A stretch of 11,955 bases of DNA from a bacterium. GTDB taxonomy: Bacteria; Chloroflexota; Dormibacteria; UBA8260; Bog-877. Position numbers and translations under genes: made by a program. Positions 6,311-11,955 of this stretch are shown piece by piece (the stretch's first letter is position 1; each line of letters begins with the position of its first letter). The notes beneath the pieces are model-generated. The model was given only the letters and a program-made list of their open reading frames with translations. It was not told where the DNA came from and searched no databases. The stretch spans positions 1 through 11,955 of the forward strand of contig JAKABA010000116.1 of the NCBI GenBank assembly GCA_021802115.1. The letters run 5' to 3'.

Positions 6311-7073
6311 GATATCCGACATCGAGTTCTCCTACGGCGGCAGCAAGGCTGTGGCGGGCTGCTCCTTCACGGTTGCTGACGGGTTGGCCACCGGACTCAT
6401 CGGGCCCAACGGCGCCGGCAAGACGACCCTGATGGAAGTCATCGCCGGCGGCCTGGCCCCGGATAGCGGGCGGATCGTGTTCAACGGAGTGGAGTTGCAG
6501 GGGCGCGGGCGGGAGGCAGTCGCGCACGCCGGCATCATCCGCACTTTCCAGGACACGCGGGCGCTGGCCCGCCTGCCGGTGCTGGAAAACGTTGTGGTGG
6601 CTGCTCCCGGACAGGTGGGTGAGAGCCTGCCTGCCAGCCTATTCCTGCGCCGCAGATGGGCGGCCCAGGAGCGGGAGCTGCGCCAGCGTGCAGAGGATTT
6701 GCTGGAGTGGGTCGGGCTCAGCAGACTGCAACACGAGCCCGCTGGCAACCTCTCCGGGGGACAGCGACGCCTACTTGAGATAGCGCGGGCGCTGATGGCG
6801 CAACCCAAGCTGCTCCTGCTCGATGAGCCCAGCGCAGGGGTCTTTCCCACGGTGCGCCAGTTGATAGCGGAAAGAATTCGGGCCATTGTGGGTCAGGGGA
6901 TCACCGTCCTGGTTATCGCCCACAACATGGCCTTCCTGAGCGAGGTCGCCGACGATGTGGTGGTGATGGCCGAGGGCCGCGTTTTGGCCAGAGGTCCGCT
7001 GGAAGATGTCCGGAAGGACCAGCAGGTTGTCGCCGCCTACCTCGGCGGCGGACAGATGCGGGGGACCTCATGA
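6303..7073 (+). CDS. LivG-type ABC transporter ATP-binding protein
   Basis: A 256-residue cytoplasmic ATPase that powers the transporter with its partner encoded next. Walker A is GPNGAGKTT (34-42), the Q-loop is RTFQDTRAL with Q83, the signature is NLSGGQRRLLEIARAL with LSGGQ at 150-154, Walker B is LLLLDEPSAG with catalytic E175, and the switch histidine is H207 in VIAHNM. LivG proteins commonly show LSYGQ and EHDM, so this copy deviates slightly while keeping every catalytic residue. I chose the ATG at 6303 because MLEISDIEFSYGG is the standard family start and GAGG lies 10 nt upstream; an in-frame ATG at 6189 would add 38 low-complexity residues. It overlaps the LivM-like gene by 8 bp and the LivF-like gene by 4 bp. 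Confidence 0.92.
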   Translation: MLEISDIEFSYGGSKAVAGCSFTVADGLATGLIGPNGAGKTTLMEVIAGGLAPDSGRIVFNGVELQGRGREAVAHAGIIRTFQDTRALARLPVLENVVVAAPGQVGESLPASLFLRRRWAAQERELRQRAEDLLEWVGLSRLQHEPAGNLSGGQRRLLEIARALMAQPKLLLLDEPSAGVFPTVRQLIAERIRAIVGQGITVLVIAHNMAFLSEVADDVVVMAEGRVLARGPLEDVRKDQQVVAAYLGGGQMRGTS

Positions 7074-7792
7074 GCGTGACAGAGGCGGCGACGGCGGATC
7101 TGACGGCCTCAGACATCAGCGCCGGGTATGGTGGGCCCCCCATTCTGGACGGGGTGGGGGTGGAGGTGACACGGGGCCAGGTGTCGGTTGTCCTGGGTCC
7201 CAACGGGGCGGGCAAGTCGACCCTGGCCAAGGCCATCGTGGGTCTGATTCCCACATTGAAAGGTGAGGTCACCCTCCAGGGCCGGTCGATCGCCGGCCTA
7301 CCACCCCATCGGCGGGTGCGCCAGGGGCTGGGCTACCTGCCCCAGCTGGCCAATGTCTTCGACGAACTGACCGCCCTCGAGAACCTGCACATGGGAGCCT
7401 TCAGCTTCAAGGGAGACATCGCGGAGCGCTTGGAACGCATATTTGAGCTCTTCCCGGACCTGACCGGCGATCGGCGTAAGAAGGCGGGCCAGTTGTCTGG
7501 TGGACAACAGCGGATGCTGGCACTGGCACGCCTGCTGATGACAGACCCTGTGGTGGCGATCTTGGACGAGCCCACCGCGGGCCTGTCTCCGATATACGGC
7601 GACCGCGTGTGGGAGCAGATCGTCAGCGTCGCGAAGTCGGGAGTGGGTCTGCTGATCGTCGAGCAGAATGCTCAGGTCGCCCTCGAGCATGCCGACTACG
7701 CCTATTTCCTGGCCGATGGCAGGAACGTGCTGTCCGGACCTGTCCCCGAGCTGGCTGGCAGTCCCGAGGTAGAGGCAATTTTGGTCGGCTGA
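7070..7792 (+). CDS. LivF-type ABC transporter ATP-binding protein
   Basis: A 240-residue cytoplasmic ATPase, partner of the LivG-like subunit. Walker A is GPNGAGKST (43-51), the Q-loop lies in YLPQLANVF (Q92), the signature is LSGGQQRMLALARLLM (LSGGQ 142-146), and Walker B leads to AILDEPTAGLSP with E167. The switch region reads VEQN (197-200), where LivF proteins characteristically have Gln in place of the usual His; this identifies it as the LivF rather than LivG partner. An N-terminal stretch of about 12 residues precedes the usual family start. It overlaps the preceding gene by ATGA, so the two are translationally coupled, and is followed by a 63-bp gap before the first MmgE/PrpD gene. 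Confidence 0.92.
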   Translation: MSVTEAATADLTASDISAGYGGPPILDGVGVEVTRGQVSVVLGPNGAGKSTLAKAIVGLIPTLKGEVTLQGRSIAGLPPHRRVRQGLGYLPQLANVFDELTALENLHMGAFSFKGDIAERLERIFELFPDLTGDRRKKAGQLSGGQQRMLALARLLMTDPVVAILDEPTAGLSPIYGDRVWEQIVSVAKSGVGLLIVEQNAQVALEHADYAYFLADGRNVLSGPVPELAGSPEVEAILVG

Positions 7793-7840
7793 AACCGCTG
7801 TCGAGCGTTGTGGCCGAGTCGAATTCACTGATTATTGATT

Positions 7841-7846
7841 GAGGAG
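7841..7846 (+). promoter_or_regulatory. Ribosome binding site fixing the first MmgE/PrpD start
   Basis: GAGGAG lies 9 nt before the ATG at 7856. It rules against an in-frame TTG at 7835, which precedes it. The 63-bp gap it closes includes an AT-rich patch (7821-7840), but no promoter I would defend. Confidence 0.7.
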
Positions 7847-7855
7847 AGCGTACCC

Positions 7856-9232
7856 ATGGGAGTCACGGAGGAGGTTGCAAAGTTCACCAGTGAACTGACG
7901 TGGGAGGCGCTGCCCCCGCAGGTTGTCGAGATTGCCCAGGACCACATCTCGGATGCGTGGGGAGTGATGCTTGCCGGGAGCGGGCAGGAATCGGCGCAGA
8001 TCTTGCGGCAGGTGCTTGAGGTAGGCGGCACGGGCACGGTCCCGGTAGTGGGCACCGATCGTCGAGCCTCTGCGCTGGTGGCCGCTCTCCTCAATGGCAC
8101 CGCGGGGCACGCGCTCGACTACGACGACACCCAACTTTCGACATCGGCCGAGGCGGTCTACGGACTCCTAACCCATCCCTCGGTTCCGGTCCTCTCGGCC
8201 GCCTCCGCACTGGCCTGTGAGCGGCCCACCACAGGCCGCGCGCTGGTGCTTGCCTACGTCGCGGGAGTGGAGGTGGCCTGCCGCGTGGCGGACGCGATGG
8301 ACAGTCGCCACTATCAAGACGGATTCCATAGCACAGGCACCGCCGGCGCCATCGGGGCGGCCGCCGCCGCGGCTAAGATTCTCGGGCTTCGACCCGACGT
8401 GACCGCCACCGCGCTAGGGATAGCAGCCTCCCAGAGTGCCGGCTTACGCGAGAATTTCGGCACCATGACCAAGCCGCTCCATGCTGGTCGGGCGGCTCAA
8501 AGCGGCGTTCTGGCCGCCCTTCTCGCGGAGGCGGGTTTCACCGCGAGCAGAGCGATTCTAGAGGCCCCGCGCGGATTCCTCAACGCGGCGGCGGGCGGGT
8601 TTGACAACGCCAAGCTTGCCGGGCATCTCGGCTCTCCTTTTTTCCTTGAGACTCCGGGGGTGTCCATCAAACCGTATCCGTCGGGCTCTCTGTCTCATCC
8701 CGCTCAAGACCTGATCCTGAGGATGGTGGCCAGAGAGGAACTTACTCCAGGGCAGATTGAGCGAATCGAGGTCGGCACCAACTCAAACGTCTTGAACGCG
8801 TTGATCCACCACCGCCCCTCCACCGGCCTGGAGGGCAAGTTCAGTCTGGAGTATTGCATGGCGACCGGTGTGGTCCGTCGCCGCGCCGGGCTATCCGACT
8901 TCACAGACGAGGCGGTTCAGGATCCGGAACTCCAAGCTTTCCTGCAGAAGGTCGATGTGGCGGTCGACCCAGAGTTGGAGGCCCTGGGTTTTCAGCACGT
9001 GCGCAGCCGCGTCACCGTGACCTGCACTGACGGACGCACCTTTGAAGAGACGGCGGACTGGGCGCGCGGATATCCCCAGAAACCGCTCACGGCGGCTGAG
9101 CTCGAAGAGAAGTTTGTCGATTGCGCGGAGGTGGTGTTTCCTCCGGACCGCGCCCGGAAGCTGTGGCATACCGTTTCAGCGGTCGGCGCAGTGGAGTTGG
9201 TCGGCGATGTGATGGAGGTATTGGCGTCTTGA
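7856..9232 (+). CDS. MmgE/PrpD family enzyme 1 (cis-aconitate decarboxylase/dehydratase-like)
   Basis: A 458-residue cytoplasmic enzyme of the family that includes 2-methylcitrate dehydratase, cis-aconitate decarboxylase and iminodisuccinate epimerase. Expected active-site positions are present: HALDYDDT (D88, T92), HPS (H107), DGFHSTGT (H158), TKPLHAGRAAQSG (K206), IKPYPSGSLSHPA (K272) and GKFSLEYCMA (K328, Y333). These match in order and spacing the residues I recall for mammalian cis-aconitate decarboxylase (D93, T97, H103, H159, K207, K272, Y318), except that about nine extra residues lie between the DDT and HPS motifs. The ATG at 7856 has GAGGAG 9 nt upstream. It follows the ATPase genes and abuts the second family member, whose start overlaps its stop. 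It would act on the imported acid by dehydration, decarboxylation or epimerisation; sequence does not choose between them. Confidence 0.88.
   Translation: MGVTEEVAKFTSELTWEALPPQVVEIAQDHISDAWGVMLAGSGQESAQILRQVLEVGGTGTVPVVGTDRRASALVAALLNGTAGHALDYDDTQLSTSAEAVYGLLTHPSVPVLSAASALACERPTTGRALVLAYVAGVEVACRVADAMDSRHYQDGFHSTGTAGAIGAAAAAAKILGLRPDVTATALGIAASQSAGLRENFGTMTKPLHAGRAAQSGVLAALLAEAGFTASRAILEAPRGFLNAAAGGFDNAKLAGHLGSPFFLETPGVSIKPYPSGSLSHPAQDLILRMVAREELTPGQIERIEVGTNSNVLNALIHHRPSTGLEGKFSLEYCMATGVVRRRAGLSDFTDEAVQDPELQAFLQKVDVAVDPELEALGFQHVRSRVTVTCTDGRTFEETADWARGYPQKPLTAAELEEKFVDCAEVVFPPDRARKLWHTVSAVGAVELVGDVMEVLAS
9214..9219 (+). promoter_or_regulatory. Ribosome binding site fixing a TTG start for the second MmgE/PrpD gene
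   Basis: GGAGGT lies 9 nt before the TTG at 9229, whereas the in-frame GTG (9238) and ATG (9241) are 18 and 21 nt away. The site lies inside the end of the upstream gene. Confidence 0.6.
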
Positions 9233-10641
9233 GTGCTGTGATGGAGCGCGCGGAGGGCTCGCTGGAGGGCGGTGCCAGAGACTCGGTTTTGGACGACCTT
9301 GTGGCCCTGGCCCGATCCATCGCCTACGAGCGGATGACCGAGGAGGAGCGCCACGGTGCCAAGCGGGTGCTTCTGGACGCGCTCGGGTGCGCCCTGGGTG
9401 CCATGGACTCAAAGGCCGCTGAGATCGCGCGCAACATTGCCGCCGGCGCGGCGGTGGCAGATGGCTGCACCTTGATCGGCGACGACCGCCGACCGCACGG
9501 CGACTTCGCCGCCTTCGCCAACGGCGTGATGGTGCGGTACCTGGACTTCAACGACACCCATGCAAGTCCGCAGGGTGTCGGTCACCCCAGCGACTACATA
9601 CCCGCCGTGCTCGCCGCGGCCGAGGAGGCGGGGTCGAGTATGACCCAGGTTATTCAAGGGATCGCGATCGCCTACGAGGTCTTCGCTCGCTTCAGCGATG
9701 CTGCGCAGCTGGGAGTCGAGGGCTGGGATCACGTTCTCGCCGGAGACCTCGCCAGCGCGCTGGCTGCGGGGGTTCTGTGGGAGCTGGATGACCACCAGCT
9801 GCATCACGCCGCCAGCTTGTCGCTGACGCCGAATTTTGGCCTGCAGGCAACTCGCCTGGGGCAGCTGTCGATGTGGAAAGGCTGTGCCAGCGCCAACGCC
9901 TGCCGCAACGGCCTATTCGCTGCTCGCCTGGCCAAAGAGGGACTGTCGGGACCGCCGACGCCTTTCGTGGGACGGGGCGGAATGGAGGCGGTCCTCGGAA
10001 CTGAGGTACTCCGCGAGGCGCTCCGGCCCGGCGACAGACCCCTCGCTGTGGGAAGCAGCAACATCAAGCACTACCCGGCCGGATACTTTTCGCAGGGAGC
10101 GATCGAACTGGCCCGCGAGCTGGGCTCCCGGTTGGCGTCACATCAGGACATCGCGGAGGTGGAGATCGGGACCTTCGCTTTCGGCCTTCGAGTCATGGCC
10201 GGAGACCCGGCGAAGTGGCGACCAGCGACCAGGGAGTCCGCTGACCACAGCATCCCCTACGTGGTGGCGAGCGCGCTTGTCCACGGTGATCTGAGGGTTG
10301 AGCACTTCACACCCGAGGCGCTTAGGGACCCAGCTGTGGCTCGGATATTGGAGCACCTCCGCGTTTACGAGGATCCCGAGTGTGCCGCCGCCTGGCCCCA
10401 AGAGGTGATGACTCGGATCCGGATCACCACGTCGTCAGGTGGGGTTGAGGAAGGCGCTATCCGGGCCTACCGCGGGCACGCTACAAACCCGATGAGCGAC
10501 CAGGAGATCGAGGAAAAGGTGACCACCCTGGCTGCGGGAAAGCTTTCGACCGTCCAGCTCGATCGGCTCTTCAAAGCGATCTGGACCTTAGAAGAGATGC
10601 CTGGCGTCGCCTCCGTTCTGAAGTTGACCCATCACGCTTGA
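9229..10641 (+). CDS. MmgE/PrpD family enzyme 2 (2-methylcitrate dehydratase-like)
   Basis: A 470-residue cytoplasmic enzyme, homologous to but clearly distinct from its upstream neighbour. It carries the PrpD-type pattern: YLDFNDT (D106, T110), GHPSDYIP (H119), GWDHVLAGDLASA (D167, H168), LSMWKGCASANACRNG (K217), NIKHYPAGYFSQ (K280, H281), and a block including TRESADHSIPYVVA (H340, Y344), plus VEHFTPEALRDP. PrpD-type members dehydrate 2-methylcitrate or similar tricarboxylates. The most likely start is TTG at 9229, overlapping the previous stop as TTGA with GGAGGT 9 nt upstream; ATG 9241 would shorten it by 4 residues. It is the last gene of the operon and overlaps the convergent regulator gene by 10 bp. 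It may catalyse a separate step or form a mixed assembly with enzyme 1. Confidence 0.88.
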   Translation: MSAVMERAEGSLEGGARDSVLDDLVALARSIAYERMTEEERHGAKRVLLDALGCALGAMDSKAAEIARNIAAGAAVADGCTLIGDDRRPHGDFAAFANGVMVRYLDFNDTHASPQGVGHPSDYIPAVLAAAEEAGSSMTQVIQGIAIAYEVFARFSDAAQLGVEGWDHVLAGDLASALAAGVLWELDDHQLHHAASLSLTPNFGLQATRLGQLSMWKGCASANACRNGLFAARLAKEGLSGPPTPFVGRGGMEAVLGTEVLREALRPGDRPLAVGSSNIKHYPAGYFSQGAIELARELGSRLASHQDIAEVEIGTFAFGLRVMAGDPAKWRPATRESADHSIPYVVASALVHGDLRVEHFTPEALRDPAVARILEHLRVYEDPECAAAWPQEVMTRIRITTSSGGVEEGAIRAYRGHATNPMSDQEIEEKVTTLAAGKLSTVQLDRLFKAIWTLEEMPGVASVLKLTHHA

Positions 10642-11345
10642 TTCGGGCGCGGCCTGCGGTGGCTCGCAACCGGCAGGATGTCCTCCTCCGGAATGTCGTC
10701 ACCTAAGTACTTCGCGACCACAGCCAGGGCGCTCGAGACATGGGCTTGTATCAGCTCGGTGGCGCGGTCGGCGTCACCCTCCTGGATCGCCTCAACCAGG
10801 CCTGCATGCTCGTGGGTGACCTGATGGTGGCGCTCTGACTTGCCCAGGGTCAATTCTCGATAGCGCTGGGCCTGAGCCCAGACCTGCTCCAGGACCAGGG
10901 ACAGGATGCTGCTGTGGGCACTTTCGTAGAGGGCGTTGTGGAAGGCCATGGAGGCTTTGACGACCTTCCCCAATGCTCCGCTGGCAGCCGCGGACTCCTG
11001 GGTGTGAACGGCGCTTCGCAAGCGGGTCAGGTCCTCCGCGGTAGCTCGCTTCACCGCCAACTCCACCGCGACGGTTTCCAGCAACTCCCGGAGGCGGTAG
11101 ACATCTCGCGCATGGCTAAGGGACAGCGATGAAACCCACAGCCCCTTGCCCGAGCTTCCCTCCGTGAGACCCTCCAGCAGCAGTCGGCGCAGGGCGTCCC
11201 GCACCGGCATGCGGCTCACTCCGAGCTCCTTGGCGAGCGCCGCCTCCGACAGTCGGTGGCCTGGCGGGTAGGTGTGGGAGACAATCCGCTTGCGGATCAG
11301 TTCGTACACTTGATCCTGCAGGTAGCTCCTACTGATAGCGACCAC
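10632..11345 (-). CDS. GntR-family transcriptional regulator, FCD subfamily
   Basis: A 237-residue DNA-binding protein, probably the local repressor that releases on binding a substrate or intermediate. Residues 7-75 are the winged helix-turn-helix with IVSHTYPPGHRLSEAALAKELGVSR and the recognition helix in SRMPVRDALRRLLLEGL (44-60). The rest is an all-helical FCD ligand domain: RLRELLETVAVELAV (84-98), FHNALY (H136), HEHAGLVEAI (H180) and QAHVSSAL (H202). The usual metal ligands are Asp plus three His; the three His fit with the canonical 22-residue gap between H180 and H202, but the Asp position four before H136 is Ser132. The GTG start at 11345 has GGGAGG 8 nt upstream. A palindrome shared with the other promoters lies 30-42 nt upstream of the start, pointing to autoregulation. 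It is tail-to-tail with the operon, stops overlapping by 10 bp. Confidence 0.9.
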   Translation of the reverse strand: MVAISRSYLQDQVYELIRKRIVSHTYPPGHRLSEAALAKELGVSRMPVRDALRRLLLEGLTEGSSGKGLWVSSLSLSHARDVYRLRELLETVAVELAVKRATAEDLTRLRSAVHTQESAAASGALGKVVKASMAFHNALYESAHSSILSLVLEQVWAQAQRYRELTLGKSERHHQVTHEHAGLVEAIQEGDADRATELIQAHVSSALAVVAKYLGDDIPEEDILPVASHRRPRPNQA

Positions 11346-11374
11346 GCAGTCGTCCTCCCTTGCCCAAGACTACC

Positions 11375-11387
11375 GCATACGGTATCC
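11375..11387. promoter_or_regulatory. Putative GntR/FCD operator, site 3 (autoregulatory)
   Basis: GCATACGGTATCC contains the dyad ATAC-G-GTAT (11377-11385), with five of six base pairs kept across the full 13 bp. ATACGGTATCC is identical over 11 bp to site 1. It lies about 36 bp upstream of the regulator's GTG start, a common place for an autorepressor site. I could not assign -35/-10 elements here with confidence. Confidence 0.65.
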
Positions 11388-11483
11388 GCATGGGGACCTC
11401 CCACGCCAGTCCCGGTACGTCCCAGGCGGTGGCTGGGATGATGGCAACTCCTCGAGCGCCACGTCTGAACGAGGTTGCCGGAT

Positions 11484-11510
11484 CGGTCACCTCCTGCCAG
11501 GAGGGAACCG
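11484..11510. repeat. Interrupted 27-bp dyad in the regulator upstream region
   Basis: CCTCCTG-C-CAGGAGG (11490-11504) is a perfect 7+7 bp palindrome. It is extended by CGGT (11484-11487) and ACCG (11507-11510) after a 2-bp mismatch on each side. It lies about 60 bp downstream of the DUF1453-like gene and 140 bp upstream of the regulator, both on the minus strand. It could be a terminator stem (no T-run follows) or a binding site for another protein; it does not resemble the GGATACGGTATCC operator. Confidence 0.4.
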
Positions 11511-11568
11511 GGACGGCCCTGCCCGGGAGCGCAACCACTCCGTGCTGACCGGACACAAGTGCGCTGGC

Positions 11569-11955
11569 TCAGGCCTGCCGCGGTCTCTGTGCCCGCCACT
11601 GCACCACCAGTTGTTGGGTGCCCAGCGTCAGCCCCAGGTACAGCAGGAGGCTGGCCTCGCCCACGCCATTGACCGCATCGACTCCCAGGTGCAGCCCCAC
11701 CGCCACCAGCCAGAGCAGGACCGTGACCCAGCTGCCCTTGCGCATGAGCCGGCCGCCATCTACGAACAGTCGCACCGTCCAGGCCCTGACCGCTCCCAGG
11801 CCGACCGCGAAGACCAAAAGGCTGAGGCCCAGCAGGCCGCTCTCCTCCGCGGTTAACGGATGGGCGCGGGCGAAGCTGGTCAGCTCAACAAATCCGAACA
11901 CCAAAAGCACGATTGGCAAAATCGGGCTGGCCCTGACCGGTCGCTCTCTGAGCTG
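11569..11955 (-). CDS. DUF1453/CcdC-like integral membrane protein (start beyond right edge)
   Basis: The frame is open from the right edge to the stop at 11569-11571, giving 128 visible residues. A TTG at 11919 could start a 116-residue protein, but the upstream codons continue as QLRERPVRASPIL before LPIVLLVFG, the kind of basic RERPVR stretch that precedes the second helix in DUF1453-type proteins, so the gene very likely begins outside the window. Four hydrophobic segments follow, with conserved-looking VRAWTVRLFVDGGRLMRKGSWVTVLLW (seen here as RAWTVRLFVDGG and LMRKGSW) and LLLYLGLTLGTQQLVVQWRA. Such small proteins are frequent in actinobacteria and have no assigned function. Nothing links it to the catabolic cluster. 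Confidence 0.7.
   Translation of the reverse strand, partial: QLRERPVRASPILPIVLLVFGFVELTSFARAHPLTAEESGLLGLSLLVFAVGLGAVRAWTVRLFVDGGRLMRKGSWVTVLLWLVAVGLHLGVDAVNGVGEASLLLYLGLTLGTQQLVVQWRAQRPRQA

Noticed and set aside
3049..7792. Calling the transporter a true branched-chain amino acid importer with liv gene names.
   Set aside because: The family fold is shared by receptors for many substrates and the neighbouring enzymes handle organic acids, so the substrate should be left open.
9166..9177. GCATACCGTTTC, resembling the palindromic operator.
   Set aside because: It lies inside the first MmgE/PrpD coding sequence, is less symmetric, and is not near a start; probably chance.
9121..9228. Upstream in-frame start adding 36 residues to the second MmgE/PrpD enzyme.
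   Set aside because: The added part overlaps the upstream gene and reads as low-complexity Gly/Arg sequence without family resemblance.
263..10641. Assigning the cluster to the known itaconate degradation or methylcitrate pathways.
   Set aside because: No itaconyl-CoA hydratase, citramalyl-CoA lyase, methylcitrate synthase or methylisocitrate lyase gene is visible in the window.
11297..11599. Open frames on both strands between the regulator and the DUF1453-like gene.
   Set aside because: They are short, mutually overlapping, lack ribosome sites and cross the operator and dyad; treated as non-coding.

Overview
The window is GC-rich (roughly mid-60s percent by eye) with strong G/C preference at third codon positions, frequent GTG/TTG starts, purine-rich Shine-Dalgarno sites and tightly overlapped genes. 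This suits an actinobacterium or a similar high-GC soil or uncultured lineage such as Chloroflexota/Dormibacterota. The assignment is inferred from style only; there is no rRNA or other marker gene. I see no mobile element, CRISPR array, tRNA or rRNA.

Layout. (1) 2-124: C-terminal tail of a probable membrane protein cut by the left edge. (2) 263-1306, minus: NAD-dependent beta-hydroxyacid oxidative decarboxylase of the tartrate / D-malate / isopropylmalate dehydrogenase family. (3) 1307-1667: a 361-bp divergent control region. (4) 1668-2837: class III (CaiB/BaiF) CoA-transferase. (5) 2838-3048: promoter, operator and leader. (6) 3049-10641: a seven-gene run made of a lipoprotein substrate-binding protein, two LivH/LivM-type permeases, two LivG/LivF-type ATPases and two different MmgE/PrpD-family enzymes. 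(7) 10632-11345, minus: a GntR-family regulator with an FCD ligand-binding domain, whose stop overlaps the last operon gene tail-to-tail. (8) 11569-11955, minus: a DUF1453-like membrane protein cut by the right edge, probably unrelated.

The central section (263-11345) reads as one catabolic island. The HAAT-type ABC transporter imports a small acid. The two MmgE/PrpD proteins (families of 2-methylcitrate dehydratase, cis-aconitate decarboxylase and epimerases) would dehydrate, isomerise or decarboxylate it. The CoA-transferase would activate an acid to its thioester, and the tartrate/malate-type dehydrogenase would oxidatively decarboxylate a 2-hydroxy acid. I do not recognise this combination as a described pathway. 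The substrate is probably a di- or tricarboxylate (tartrate-, citramalate-, itaconate- or methylcitrate-like) rather than a branched-chain amino acid, but this is inference.

The best evidence that these genes act together is a shared palindrome, GGATAC-G-GTATCC, in all three control regions: between the dehydrogenase and CoA-transferase genes (1496-1508), between the -35 and -10 of the transporter operon promoter (2910-2922), and just upstream of the GntR gene (11375-11387). This predicts a local regulon repressed by the GntR protein, with autoregulation.
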